64,000 bases of DNA from Palsa-506 sp963755815 (GCA_963755815.1 CAVWLF010000023.1:20195-84194), one strand, 5' to 3'; numbered from the stretch's first letter, positions 1-10,143 are shown. Numbers and translations are program-made. The notes: generated by a model from the sequence alone, not told the origin.

Positions 1-266
1 CCGGAGATCATGGAGGGATAAGGCGGCGGCGTCCGGACGCCGTCTACCGTAGCGCCGTCCACCGTGGTACTGCCCGCCGCGAGCCCTGCGTCACCGGCCG
101 ATGAGGACATGTTCCCGCTGGCTGCCAGGCCCGCCAGCGCGGCCCGCTGGTCATCCTGCGACCCGTCCGCAGCCTGGTCCTGATCTTCGGCAGCCCCCTC
201 GGGCAGCCACGACTGTGGCTCCACGCGATGGTCCACGTCGTCCTCCTCCGGAAAGTTGCCTGTCAC
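1..266 (-). CDS. Partial N-terminus of a probable DUF3566 protein (runs off the window)
   Basis: An open frame starts at a GTG at 266 (an ATG at 110 is the alternative), has a stop just upstream at 285-287, and is still open at base 1. The visible part is a disordered, acidic, Ala/Gly/Ser-rich leader with no recognisable domain. In actinomycetes the gene right after gyrA usually encodes a DUF3566 membrane protein with just such a low-complexity leader before its transmembrane helices. The name therefore rests on gene order only. A GGGG stretch about 8 bases upstream of the GTG could be a weak ribosome binding site. Confidence 0.4.
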   Translation of the reverse strand, partial: MTGNFPEEDDVDHRVEPQSWLPEGAAEDQDQAADGSQDDQRAALAGLAASGNMSSSAGDAGLAAGSTTVDGATVDGVRTPPPYPSMIS

Positions 267-450
267 GAGGTTATCCCCAGATGACTAGTCCATGCCCCGC
301 GAGAACCCGACCATCATCCATGCCTGCACCTATAAGACGCTTCTGACCCCCGGCGCGTTGCGTGCTTCGATCGACGGATATTGCGGCATCTCCGCAGCTC
401 ATCACTTCCTAACCGGCGGTCGCGGAGAGCGTCCGGCGGTCTGCCGGTCA

Positions 451-3093
451 TCATTCATCGGCCGGGCCAGCTGCCTCGGTGTCTGCGGAGCGGACCTCCG
501 CGGCGTCGCCTGCCTCGTCCGCGGCCGCGGGCCCGGCCTCGGGATCCTGGCCGGCTTCCGCCGCCCCGAAGGACTCGTCTGCCGCCCCATCCCCGACGTC
601 CATGACCTCGCCGAGGCTGGCCGGGGACTCCGCGTTGCGGGCGATGGCGACCAGGCTCTGGCCGTCGGCCAGGTTCATCAGCCGGACGCCCATGGTCTGC
701 CGACCGGACTGCTTGATCTCGGCTGCGGCCGTCCTGATCACCCCGCCAGCGGACGTGATGGCGAATACCTCGTCCTCCGGCCGGACCATCAGCGCGCCGA
801 CGAGCTCACCCCGGTTCTCCACGATCCGGGCGGTCAGCACCCCCCGGCCGCCCCGGCCCTGGATGGGGTACTGGTCGGCGGGCGTGCGCTTCGCGTAGCC
901 GCCGCCGGTGGCCACCAGGACGTCCGCTCCCTCGCGGACCACGTGCATGCCGAGCAGTTCGTCCCCGTTGGAGAACCGCATCCCGATCACCCCGGAGGTC
1001 GCCCGCCCCATCGGCCGCAGCGCGTCGTCGCTGGCGTGGAACCGGATCGCCTGGGCCTGCCTGCTGACCAGCAGCAGGTCGTCGTCCGGCGAGACCAGCC
1101 TCGCGGCGATCACCTCGTCGTCCTCGCGCAGGTTGATCGCGATGATGCCGCCCGCCCGCGGCGAGTCGAAGTCGCTGAGCCGCGACTTCTTTACCAGGCC
1201 GGAGGAGGTGGCGAGCACCAGGTAGGGCGAGACCGAGTAATCCCGCAGCGCCAGCACCTCGGCGATGCGCTCATCGGGCTGGAAGGCCAGCAGGTTGGCG
1301 ACATGCTGGCCGCGGGCGTCCCGGGCCGTGTCGGGCAGCTCATAGGCCTTGGTCCGGTAGACCCGGCCCTTGTTGGTGAAGAACAGGATCCAGTGGTGGG
1401 TGGTGGTGACGAAGAAGTGGTCCACGATGTCGTCGGTGCGCAGCTGCGCGCCGCGCACGCCCTTGCCGCCGCGCCGCTGGGCGCGGTAGAGGTCCGTCTT
1501 GGTGCGCTTCGCGTAGCCGCCGCGGGTAATCGTGACGACCACGTCTTCCTCGGCGATCAGGTCCTCGATCGACATGTCGCCGTCGTACGGGATGATCGTC
1601 GTGCGCCGGTCGTCGCCGTAGCGGGCGACGATCTCGCCGAGTTCCTCCCGCACGATCGAGCGCTGCCGCTCCGGGGAGGCGAGGATTGCCTCGTAGTCGG
1701 CAATCTGGGCGGTCAGCTCTTCGTACTCGTCGACCAGCTGCTGCCGCTCCAGGGCGGCCAGCTTGCGCAGCTGCATATCGAGGATCGCGCGGGCCTGGAT
1801 CTCGTCGATGTCCAGCAGGTCCATCAGGCCCTGCTGCGCGGCCACGGCCGACGCGCTGGCTCTGATCAGGGCAATAACGGCATCAATCTGGTCGATCGCC
1901 TTGAGCAGCGCGCTCAGGATGTGGGCCCGCTCCTGGGCCTTCCGGAGCAGGTAACGGGTCCGCCGGACGATCACCTCAATCTGGTGCGAAACCCAGTACC
2001 TGATCATCTGGTCAAGCCGCAGGGTGCGCGGCACCCCGTCGACCAGAGCCAGCATGTTCGCGCCGAAGGTGTCCTGCAGCTGGGTGTGCTTATACAGGTT
2101 GTTCAGGACGACCTTGGCGACCGCGTCCCGCTTCAGCACGATCACCAGCCGCTGGCCGGTCCGGTCGCTGCTCTCGTCCCGGACGTCGGCGATGCCGCCG
2201 ACCCGGCCGTCCTTGGCCAGCTCGGCGATCTTCCGCGCGATGTTCTCCGGGTTTACCTGGTACGGCAGCTCGGTGACCACCAGGCAGGCGCGGTTCTTGA
2301 CGTCCTCCTCGACCTCCACGACCGCCCGCATGATGATCGACCCGCGGCCGGTCCGGTACGCCTCCTCGATGCCGCGGCGGCCCACGATAATGCCGTGGGT
2401 GGGGAAGTCGGGGCCCTTGATCCGCTCGATCAGCGCATCGAGCAGCTCATCGTCGGAGGCGTCGAAATTCTCCAGGTACCACCCGACGCCGTCGGCCACC
2501 TCGCGCAGGTTGTGCGGCGGGATCTTGGTGGCCATGCCGACCGCGATCCCTTCCGAGCCGTTCACCAGCAGGTTGGGGAAGCGGCTGGGCAGCACCCGGG
2601 GCTCGGCGGACCGGCCGTCGTAGTTGGCCCGGAAATCGACGGTCTCCTTGTCGATGTCCCGGAGCATCTCCATCGCCAGCGGAGCCAGCCGGCACTCGGT
2701 GTAGCGCATGGCGGCCGCCGGGTCGTCGCCCCGCGAGCCGAAGTTGCCCTGGCCGTCGATCAGCGGCATCCGCATCGCCCACGGCTGCGCCATCCGGACC
2801 AGCGCGTCGTAGATGGCGCTGTCGCCGTGCGGGTGATAGACGCCCATGACGTCGCCGACCACGCGCGCGCACTTGAAGTAACCCCGGTCCGGCCGGTAGC
2901 CGCCGTCGTACATCGCGTACAGGATGCGGGTGTGGACGGGCTTCAGGCCGTCCCGGACGTCGGGCAGCGCGCGGCCGACGATGACGGACATCGCGTAGTC
3001 GATGTAGCTGCGCTGCATCTCGACCTGGATGTCGACCGGCTCGGTACGGTCTCCGCCGCCGCCCGCCGCGCCGTCGGTGTCAAGCTCAGTCAC
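451..3093 (-). CDS. gyrA: DNA gyrase subunit A
   Basis: Cleaving and rejoining subunit of gyrase, which with GyrB introduces negative supercoils. 880 aa, within the usual actinobacterial size. The active-site tyrosine is Tyr131 in RYTECRL. The quinolone-determining region reads HPHGDSAIYD, with Ser92 and Asp96 at the E. coli Ser83/Asp87 positions, so it is the unmutated type. The GyrA box QRRGGKG, needed for DNA wrapping, is in the C-terminal domain. An acidic Ala/Glu/Asp-rich tail of about 40 residues follows the beta-pinwheel. It lies 96 bp downstream of gyrB on the same strand. Confidence 0.98.
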   Translation of the reverse strand: MTELDTDGAAGGGGDRTEPVDIQVEMQRSYIDYAMSVIVGRALPDVRDGLKPVHTRILYAMYDGGYRPDRGYFKCARVVGDVMGVYHPHGDSAIYDALVRMAQPWAMRMPLIDGQGNFGSRGDDPAAAMRYTECRLAPLAMEMLRDIDKETVDFRANYDGRSAEPRVLPSRFPNLLVNGSEGIAVGMATKIPPHNLREVADGVGWYLENFDASDDELLDALIERIKGPDFPTHGIIVGRRGIEEAYRTGRGSIIMRAVVEVEEDVKNRACLVVTELPYQVNPENIARKIAELAKDGRVGGIADVRDESSDRTGQRLVIVLKRDAVAKVVLNNLYKHTQLQDTFGANMLALVDGVPRTLRLDQMIRYWVSHQIEVIVRRTRYLLRKAQERAHILSALLKAIDQIDAVIALIRASASAVAAQQGLMDLLDIDEIQARAILDMQLRKLAALERQQLVDEYEELTAQIADYEAILASPERQRSIVREELGEIVARYGDDRRTTIIPYDGDMSIEDLIAEEDVVVTITRGGYAKRTKTDLYRAQRRGGKGVRGAQLRTDDIVDHFFVTTTHHWILFFTNKGRVYRTKAYELPDTARDARGQHVANLLAFQPDERIAEVLALRDYSVSPYLVLATSSGLVKKSRLSDFDSPRAGGIIAINLREDDEVIAARLVSPDDDLLLVSRQAQAIRFHASDDALRPMGRATSGVIGMRFSNGDELLGMHVVREGADVLVATGGGYAKRTPADQYPIQGRGGRGVLTARIVENRGELVGALMVRPEDEVFAITSAGGVIRTAAAEIKQSGRQTMGVRLMNLADGQSLVAIARNAESPASLGEVMDVGDGAADESFGAAEAGQDPEAGPAAADEAGDAAEVRSADTEAAGPADE

Positions 3094-3189
3094 TTGCTGG
3101 CCTCTCCCGCTGCTTCCGTTTCGTGGTGAATCGGGTAGTGCCAGGACCCGCCCTGCTCACCACGATCACGAGCCGGGTCCTGGAGGCCG

Positions 3190-5121
3190 TCAGATGTCGA
3201 GGAACCTGACGTCCTTGGCGTTCCGCTGGATGAACGCCCGCCGTGCCTCGACGTCCTCGCCCATCAGCACGCTGAAGAGCTCGTCGGCCTGGGCCGCGTC
3301 ATCCAGCGTGATCTGCCGCAGCACGCGCCGGGCCGGGTCCATGGTGGTCTCCCACAGCTCGCGCGCATTCATCTCGCCGAGCCCCTTGTACCGCTGGATG
3401 CCGTCCCGCGGCCGGGGGTCCCGGCGGCCGGCCGCGATGCCCGCCTCGATCACCCGGTCCCGCTCCGGGTCGGAGTAGGCGTAGCCGGGCGGCGTCCGGC
3501 CCTCCCACTTGATCTTGTACAGCGGCGGCTGGGCCAGGTAGACATGCCCGGCGTCGATCAGCGGCTTCATGAACCGGAACAGCAGGGTGAGCAGGAGCGT
3601 GGTGATGTGCTGGCCGTCCACGTCGGCGTCCGCCATCAAAATGATCTTGAAGTACCTGAGCTTGGCGATATCGAACTCGTCGTGGATGCCGGTGCCCAGC
3701 GCGGTGATCATCGCCAGGACCTCGTTATTCTTCAGGACCCGGTCAATCCTGGCCTTCTCGACATTGAGGATCTTGCCCCGGATCGGCAGGATGGCCTGGA
3801 ATTTCGGGTCCCGGCCGCCCTTGGCGGAGCCGCCCGCCGAGTCGCCTTCCACCACGTAGATCTCGCACCGCTCGGGATCGCCGGACTGGCAATCCGCGAG
3901 CTTGCCCGGCAGGCCCGAGCCGCCCATCAGGCTCTTGCGGGTCAGGTCGCGGGCCTGGCGGGCCGCGATCCTGGCCCGGGCCGCCTGGGTGGCCTTGATG
4001 ATGATGGCCTTGGCCTCACCGGGATTGCGGTCGAACCAGTCGCGCAGGTGGTCGTTGCAGACCCGCTGCACGAATGACTTGGCCTCGGTGTTACCCAGCT
4101 TGGTCTTGGTCTGTCCCTCGAACTGCGGCTCGGCCAGCTTGACGTGGATGATCGCGGTGAGGCCCTCGCGGACGTCGTCGCCGGTCAGGTTCTCGTCCTT
4201 GTCCCGCAGCAGGTTCTGCTCCCGGGCGTACCGGTTGACGATCGAGGTGAGCGCCGACCGGAACCCCTCCTCGTGGGTGCCGCCCTCGGCGGTGTTGATC
4301 GTGTTCGCGAAGGTGTGCACGGACTCGGAGTACGAACCGCTCCACTGCATGGCGATCTCGGCCGATATGCCGTCGCCTTCCTCGCCAAAATCGATCACCG
4401 TGGCGTGCACGGCCTCCTTGGAGGCGTTCAGGTACCGGACGAAGTCGGCGATGCCGCCCTCGTAGCAGTAACTGGCCACGTGCGGCTCGCCGTTGATGTG
4501 GTCGGGCCGCTCGTCGGTCAGCGTGATGGCCAGGCCCCGGTTCAGGAACGCCATCTCCTGCAGCCGCCGCGACAGCATCTCGAAGGACCATACGGTCGAC
4601 TCGAAGATCTCCGGATCCGGCCAGAACGTGATGATTGTCCCGGTCTTGTCCGTCGGCTCGCCCCGGCGCAGTTCCGTCACCATCGCGCCGCGCTGGTAAG
4701 CCTGACGCCACGTGTAGCCGTCCTTGCGGACCTCGACCTCCAGCCGCTCGGACAGCGCGTTCACCACCGACACGCCGACGCCGTGCAGCCCGCCGGAGAC
4801 GGCGTAGGATTTCGCATCGAACTTGCCGCCCGCGTGCAGCGTGGTCAGCACCACTTCCAGGGCCGGGCGGTGCTCCACCGGGTGCTCATCCACCGGGATG
4901 CCGCGGCCGTTGTCCCAGCCGCGGACGCCGCCATCGGCCAGCAGCGTCACCTCGATCCGGTTGGCGTAGCCGGCCAGCGCCTCGTCCACGGCGTTGTCGA
5001 CTACCTCCTGGACCAGATGGTGAAGTCCGCGCTCACCGGTAGAGCCGATATACATCCCCGGCCTCTTGCGGACGGCCTCCAGCCCCTCAAGGACCGTGAT
5101 CGAACGTGCGTCATACGACAA
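3190..5121 (-). CDS. gyrB: DNA gyrase subunit B
   Basis: ATPase subunit of gyrase. GHKL ATPase motifs are visible (VVDNAVDEAL, DNGRGIP, GLHGVGVSVVNAL), then the TOPRIM motifs EGDSAGGSAK and DADVDGQH, and the usual C-terminus ending KDVRFLDI. I chose the TTG at 5121 because AGGAGG lies 9 bases upstream and the protein then begins SYDARSITVLEGL, as in relatives (643 aa). An in-frame ATG at 5190 would add 23 residues not typical of the family. The residues before DNGRGIP are Arg-Gly-Trp where most GyrB proteins have small or hydrophobic residues. Confidence 0.97.
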   Translation of the reverse strand: MSYDARSITVLEGLEAVRKRPGMYIGSTGERGLHHLVQEVVDNAVDEALAGYANRIEVTLLADGGVRGWDNGRGIPVDEHPVEHRPALEVVLTTLHAGGKFDAKSYAVSGGLHGVGVSVVNALSERLEVEVRKDGYTWRQAYQRGAMVTELRRGEPTDKTGTIITFWPDPEIFESTVWSFEMLSRRLQEMAFLNRGLAITLTDERPDHINGEPHVASYCYEGGIADFVRYLNASKEAVHATVIDFGEEGDGISAEIAMQWSGSYSESVHTFANTINTAEGGTHEEGFRSALTSIVNRYAREQNLLRDKDENLTGDDVREGLTAIIHVKLAEPQFEGQTKTKLGNTEAKSFVQRVCNDHLRDWFDRNPGEAKAIIIKATQAARARIAARQARDLTRKSLMGGSGLPGKLADCQSGDPERCEIYVVEGDSAGGSAKGGRDPKFQAILPIRGKILNVEKARIDRVLKNNEVLAMITALGTGIHDEFDIAKLRYFKIILMADADVDGQHITTLLLTLLFRFMKPLIDAGHVYLAQPPLYKIKWEGRTPPGYAYSDPERDRVIEAGIAAGRRDPRPRDGIQRYKGLGEMNARELWETTMDPARRVLRQITLDDAAQADELFSVLMGEDVEARRAFIQRNAKDVRFLDI

Positions 5122-5219
5122 GGTTGATGCTCCTCCTGGAACGGACACCCGCGGGCACCGCGCGCCCCGCCGCCGTCTGCCCTGGTGCACTCCTATTTTA
5201 CCTGGGAGTACCGTCAGGC

Positions 5220-5849
5220 TCAGCCGTACGTGTCACGCGGACCGCGGCTATCTCGCGTCTTCCACTGGCCCGGGCGCCTCGGCGCCTCCGGGCCGCGGAC
5301 TTTCACCCGCCGCACGGCGCCATCGCCGAGCTCGGCGTTCAGCCGGCGCACCAGCGTGGCGGCCAGCAGCCGGACTTGCGTGGCCCACGCGGTGGAGTCC
5401 GCGATCACCGTGAGTTCCCCCGCGTCGAAGCTGTCCGGCCTGGTATGGGCGGCAAGCTCGGGGCCGACAATCTCCTCCCACCGGCCGAACATGGAACCTG
5501 CCGCGGCGGCCAGCTGCCAGCCCCGGGCGTCGATGAGCCCGGCGATGGCGGCATTCAGCGTCTCCGGGTCGTCCAGGCGCGGACGCCGCCCGGCGGCATC
5601 CGGCCGCCCCCGGGCGGTCCGGGCGGGCTGGTTCCCCCGGGCCGCCGAGTCAGCCTTCGCGCGCAGCAGGGCCTCGCGGGCCAGCCGCGCGCGGCCGGCC
5701 GGGTCAGCGGCCGGCCGGGACTGATCCGCGGGCCTGGCACCGGCGGGCGCGGTCGCGCCGCCCGCCGGTCCCGGCCCGGCAGCACGCTCCGGCCCCGCAC
5801 CGCGCTCCGGCCCGGCACTGGGCTCAGGCCCGGCACTGGGCTCAGGCAC
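5220..5849 (-). CDS. dciA: DUF721 / DciA-type replicative helicase operator
   Basis: A conserved C-terminal DUF721 domain (LDDPETLNAAIAGL onward, with a WEEIVGPELAAHTRP core) follows a Pro/Ala/Gly-rich leader. DUF721 proteins are DciA, which serves loading of DnaB in bacteria lacking DnaC; the mycobacterial homologue lies at the same place between recF and gyrB. The GTG at 5849 is preferred because it overlaps the recF stop (GTGCCTGA), a normal coupling arrangement. An ATG at 5906 would force a 65-bp overlap. The leader contains an 18-bp tandem repeat at about 5811-5846 encoding PEPSAG-like units. Confidence 0.85.
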   Translation of the reverse strand: MPEPSAGPEPSAGPERGAGPERAAGPGPAGGATAPAGARPADQSRPAADPAGRARLAREALLRAKADSAARGNQPARTARGRPDAAGRRPRLDDPETLNAAIAGLIDARGWQLAAAAGSMFGRWEEIVGPELAAHTRPDSFDAGELTVIADSTAWATQVRLLAATLVRRLNAELGDGAVRRVKVRGPEAPRRPGQWKTRDSRGPRDTYG

Positions 5850-6957
5850 GGGTAATCGCCCCGTCGGCCACGTTGAATCTTGTCCCGGCCAGGCTGGCCG
5901 GGACATCGGCGGTGACCGCGGCGGTCACCAGCACCTGCTCGGCATCGCCGACCAGCCGGGCCAGCCGGTCCCGGCGCCCCGCGTCCAGCTCGGCGAAGAC
6001 GTCATCAAGCATCAGCACGGGATCCTCGCCATCAGACCGCAGCAGTTCATAGGCGGCCAGCCGGAGCGCGAGGGCCAGCGACCAGGACTCGCCCTGGCTC
6101 GCGTAGCCGCGCGTGGGCAGCTCGCCGATTCTCAGCTCAAGCTCGTCCCGGTGCGGGCCGACCAGGCAGACGCCGCGGTCGAGCTCGGCCGTCCTCGCGG
6201 CGGTAAGCGCCTCGTGCAGTGCCTCCTCGAGCTCGGCCCGGCCGGGCGCTGGCTCGTTCTTCCCGCCATACGGCTGGCGGTAGGTCATTCCCGCCGCGCC
6301 GTCGTCCGCGGATACGGCCGCGTAGGCCTTGGCCACCAGCGGCCGGATCGCGGCGACCAGGCCCAGCCGGCCGGCGATCAGCTCGGCGCCCGCCTTGACC
6401 AGCTGGTCGTCCCAGGCATCGAGCGCGCTGGGGGCGCCGCCGCCGCGGGCCCGGGCCGACTTCAGCAAGGCGGTCCGCTGCCGCAGCACCCGGTCATAGT
6501 CGGCCCGGGTGCCCGCATACCGCGGCGCGGTCGCGACGAGCAGGTCGTCGAGGTAGCGACGGCGCTGGTCAGGATCGCCCTTGACCACCGTGAGGTCCTC
6601 GGGCGCGAACAGCACGCAGCGCAGCGTCCCGAGTACTTCGCGCGGCCGGGGCATCGGAACCCGGTTCAGCCTGACCCGGTTCGCCCGCCCCGGGTTGATC
6701 TCGATTTCCACCAGGCTGTCCCGGGCCCGGGACGTCACCGCCGCGCGCAGGATCGCCCGCTCCGCGCCGCGGCGGATCAGCGGGGCGTCAGCCGAGACCC
6801 GGTGGCTGCCGAGCGTGGCGACGTAGGCCGCGGCCTCGACCAGATTGGTCTTGCCCTGCCCGTTGGATCCGGTGAACGTGCTCACGCCCGGCGTGAGGCT
6901 GAGGTCAGCCGAGGCGTAACAGCGGAAATCTGTCAGCGCGAGCCGGGTGATGTGCAC
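5842..6957 (-). CDS. recF: DNA replication and repair protein RecF
   Basis: SMC-like ATPase that helps load RecA at gaps in single-stranded DNA. 371 aa, normal length. Walker A is GSNGQGKT (residues 30-37), the ABC signature is near YASQGESWSLALALRL, and Walker B is LMLDDVFAELDAGRR. It lies 103 bp after dnaN with no gnd-like gene between them, unlike Streptomyces. It overlaps the start of dciA by 8 bases. Confidence 0.97.
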   Translation of the reverse strand: MHITRLALTDFRCYASADLSLTPGVSTFTGSNGQGKTNLVEAAAYVATLGSHRVSADAPLIRRGAERAILRAAVTSRARDSLVEIEINPGRANRVRLNRVPMPRPREVLGTLRCVLFAPEDLTVVKGDPDQRRRYLDDLLVATAPRYAGTRADYDRVLRQRTALLKSARARGGGAPSALDAWDDQLVKAGAELIAGRLGLVAAIRPLVAKAYAAVSADDGAAGMTYRQPYGGKNEPAPGRAELEEALHEALTAARTAELDRGVCLVGPHRDELELRIGELPTRGYASQGESWSLALALRLAAYELLRSDGEDPVLMLDDVFAELDAGRRDRLARLVGDAEQVLVTAAVTADVPASLAGTRFNVADGAITRA

Positions 6958-7060
6958 GGCAGTGCAGACTACTGGCAGGCAGTGTCGTCGGCCGTGCGCG
7001 CCGGATGCCCGCTGGACTGGTCTTGTGGCGCAGGCACCGGGTTCCGTGGCGCAGGCACCG

Positions 7061-8194
7061 CTACCCGCCCAGCCGGATGGGCATCAGCAGATACCGGTAG
7101 TCGGGCTGGCCGTCGGGGGCGGGCTTGCCGGTAATCAGCGCGGGCTTGCCGGGCTCGGTGAACGAGATCCTGGCCATGTCCGAGTCGATCGCGGCCAGGC
7201 CATCCAGCAGGTACTGGGGGTTGAAGGCCACGGACAGGTCATCGCCCTCGTAGGAAGCCTCCAGGGTCTCCACCGCCTGTGCCTCGTCCCCGGTGCCCGC
7301 CTCCAGGACAAGCTCGCCGGAGGTGAAGGCCAGCCGGACGGCGGTGTTGCGCTCGGCCACGAGCGCAACCCGCTTGACCGCCTCGGCCAGCTGGGCCGTG
7401 GAGATCTCGGCCACCGAATTGACGTGCGTCGGCAGCAGCGCCTGATACCGGGGGAACTCGCCGCCGAGCAGCCGGGTGGTGGTGCGGCGCCCCGCGCCCT
7501 CGAACCCGATCATGCCGTCGCCGCCCGGGCCCGAGTCGCCGGGCAGGGCCAGCGCTATCGACACCTCCGCGCCCGATGTCAGCGACCGGGCCGTCTCGGC
7601 CAGCGCCCTGGCCGGCACCAGCACGGCCGCGGACATGTCCGGCCGGACCGGCGTCCACCGCAGCTCGCGCATGGCCAGCCGGTACCGGTCGGTGGAGATG
7701 AGGGTGATGGCGTCGCCCTCGATCTCGATCCTGACCCCGGTCAGCGCGGGCAGCGTGTCATCCCGGCCGGCCGCGGTGGCGGACTGGCTCACCGCGGAGG
7801 CGAACGCGTCGCTGCCCACCGAGCCGACGGCGGGCGGCATCTCCGGCAGCGCGGGGTACTCGTCCTCGGGCATGGTCAGCAGCGTGAAGGTTGCGCTACC
7901 GCAGGTGAGGACGGCGCGCGCGCCATCCGAGCTGATCTGCACCGGCCGGCTGGGCAGGCTCCGGCTGATCTCGGCCAGCAGCCGCCCGGAGACCAGCGCG
8001 CTGCCCTCCTCCTCCGCCGTTACCGGTATCCGGGCTTCCGCCGATACGTCGTAATCGAAGCTGGACAGGGTGAACTCGGATCCTGCGTGCAACCGCATCC
8101 CGGCGAGCACCGGCACGGTCGGGCGGGCCGGGAGCGCGCGCGCCGTCCACGCTACGGCCTCGGCCAGGACGTCACGCTCTATCTGGATCTTCAC
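7061..8194 (-). CDS. dnaN: DNA polymerase III beta sliding clamp
   Basis: Ring-shaped processivity clamp of the replicative polymerase. 377 aa with the standard start MKIQIERDVLAEAVAW and C-terminal end YRYLLMPIRLGG, covering the three clamp domains. It lies on the same strand as dnaA, separated from it by the 358-bp origin spacer. Confidence 0.98.
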   Translation of the reverse strand: MKIQIERDVLAEAVAWTARALPARPTVPVLAGMRLHAGSEFTLSSFDYDVSAEARIPVTAEEEGSALVSGRLLAEISRSLPSRPVQISSDGARAVLTCGSATFTLLTMPEDEYPALPEMPPAVGSVGSDAFASAVSQSATAAGRDDTLPALTGVRIEIEGDAITLISTDRYRLAMRELRWTPVRPDMSAAVLVPARALAETARSLTSGAEVSIALALPGDSGPGGDGMIGFEGAGRRTTTRLLGGEFPRYQALLPTHVNSVAEISTAQLAEAVKRVALVAERNTAVRLAFTSGELVLEAGTGDEAQAVETLEASYEGDDLSVAFNPQYLLDGLAAIDSDMARISFTEPGKPALITGKPAPDGQPDYRYLLMPIRLGG

Positions 8195-8552
8195 GCGAAG
8201 CTGCCTCCCGTTCTCGGGACGTGCCAGCGGGCGGCCCGGCGGGTGGACCGGGCGGCCTGCTTGGTACTTGGTATGTCATTGGAATAGAGAAAAGTAGTAG
8301 TCATAGGGTCGGTGGATGCTGGGGAAATCTGACGTCCTCGCAGGCCAGCGCGGGTGCGGGTGTCCACAGCACCTGTGGCCGGCCGGAATGTCGCGGCGCC
8401 GGTCCTGTGGACGCCCGGCTGACCCGAGCCATTTGGCTGCCGGTTACCCCCCGGCTTTCTTGGGTTGTCCCACGCTTGTCCCAAGCGCATCCACAGGTTT
8501 GTCCACAGCCTGTGCGCACTGATTGTCGCGCGAGGCACTGCTATGTAACCGT
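8195..8552. other. oriC: Probable oriC: dnaA-dnaN spacer with DnaA boxes
   Basis: This non-coding spacer holds an exact TTGTCCACA at 8499-8507. Near matches are GTGTCCACA (8360-8368), GTCCACAGG on the minus strand (8404-8412), TTGTCCCAC (8465-8473), TTGTCCCAA (8476-8484) and GCATCCACA (8487-8495). The actinomycete origin is normally in this spacer. A locally AT-richer stretch at about 8270-8310 could be the unwinding element; that part is inference. The number of boxes looks lower than in Streptomyces. Confidence 0.8.
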
Positions 8553-10143
8553 TCACCCGGACCGAGCCTGCTGCTTGATGCGATTAGTGAGCTCCGTGAC
8601 CTGGTTATAGATTGACCGTCGCTCGGCCATCAGGGAGCGGATTTTCCGGTCCGCGTGCATCACCGTGGTGTGATCGCGGCCGCCGAATTGCTGCCCGATC
8701 TTGGGCAGCGACAGGTCGGTCAGCTCGCGGCATAGGTACATGGCGATCTGCCGGGCAGTGACCAGGACCCGGGACCGGGAGGTACCGCACAGGTCGTCGA
8801 TTGACAGCCCGAAGTAGGAGGCGGTCTGGCCCATGATGGTGGAGGCAGTGATCTCCGGGCCGTGCGCCTCGGGGATGAGGTCCTTCAGGACGATCTCCGC
8901 CAGCTGCAGGTCGACGGACTGCCGGTTGAGGCTGGCGAAAGCGGTGACCCTGATCAGCGCGCCCTCGAGTTCGCGGATGTTAGTGGAGATCCGGCTGGCG
9001 ATGTACTCCAGCGCCTCGGGCGGGGCATTGAGGCCTTCTTGCACTGCCTTCTTGCGCAGGATCGCGATGCGTGTCTCCAGTTCGGGCGGCTGGACGTCGG
9101 TGAGCAGTCCCCATTCAAACCGGCTCCGCAGCCGGTCTTCGAGAGTCACCAGGCGCTTGGGCGCGCGATCGCTGGAGATCACGATCTGCTTGCTCGCGTT
9201 ATGCAAGGTATTGAATGTGTGAAAGAACTCTTCCTGGGTTCCTTCCTTGTTCTCCAGGAACTGGATGTCGTCGACCAGCAGCACGTCGACGTCTCGGTAA
9301 CGGCGGCGGAAGCCGTCCTGCTTGCCATCCCGGATCATGTTGATGAAGTCGTTGGTGAACTCTTCCGAGCTGACGTACCGAACCCGGACGCCCTCGTAGA
9401 GGCTCTGCGCATAGTGGCCGATGGCGTGCAGCAGGTGCGTCTTGCCCAGGCCCGAGTCGCCGTAGATGAACAGCGGGTTGTAGGCCTTCGCCGGTGCCTC
9501 GGCGACCGCGACGGCGGCGGCGTGGGCGAACCGGTTGCTTGACCCGATCACGAACGTCTCGAAGGTGTACTTCGGGTTGAGCCGGGCCTGGCCGGGCCGT
9601 GGCGCACCGTGGCCCGGGCCGGTGTGGCCAGGAATCGCCGATGGCTGGGGCCGCCCGGTGACCGGGTCCATCGCGCCGCCGGAAAGCTCGTGCCCGGGCC
9701 GCATCCGGCCGTCGAGGCCGGAAAGCGGGTCCGAGGGGGGCAGTGGCCGGGTCATGCTCGGGCATGCCGTTGCGGCCGTGATCGAGATCGGTCATCCGCC
9801 GGCCGGCCGGCATTCCGTGGTCGGCTCCGCCCGGGGCGCGGCCGGAATGATCGAGATCGTCGGCGGGCGGTGGCATCGCCGAGATCAACGCGGGATCGAC
9901 GGTCACGGCCAGCTGGATGCTGCGGCCGAGCTCCCTGGACAGGGCATTCGTGATCAGCGAGCGGAGCCTGGTCTCGAGCTGCTCCTTCACGAATTCATTC
10001 GGAGTGGCGATCAGCGCCGTATTCTCGACCAGCCCGAGCGGCCGGGTCAGCTGGAGCCAGGCCCGCTGGGCCGGCTCGATGTGCATCTCGTTGAGTTCTT
10101 CGAGGGATCGGGCCCACACCTCCGCGAGGTCTGTTTCACTCAT
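8553..10143 (-). CDS. dnaA: Chromosomal replication initiator DnaA (reading frame broken once)
   Basis: Initiator ATPase that binds the boxes on either side. Domain I (MSETDLAEVWARSLEEL) reads from 10143 in one frame. The AAA+ domain (GDSGLGKTHLLHAIGHY, VLLVDDIQFLENKEG) and DNA-binding domain IV (FGGRDHTTVMHADRKI) read in another frame, ending at 8553. The frames must join in the linker between 9791 and about 9735. A run of six G on the plus strand (9735-9740) is the likely place: one base fewer gives a continuous protein of about 530 aa, normal for the family. The N-terminal frame runs on as spurious sequence, and the second frame has a stop at 9792-9794. Since dnaA is essential, a base error is the simplest reading. 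Confidence 0.93.

Noticed and set aside
292..3129. 945-codon open frame on the plus strand across gyrA
   Set aside because: It is antisense to gyrA and a by-product of high third-position GC; the protein has no recognisable domain.
9735..9794. Programmed ribosomal frameshift in dnaA
   Set aside because: A C-run is present, but there is no stop in the zero frame at the slip site and no clear stimulator. Several other genes in the window show similar single-base breaks, so a sequence error is simpler.
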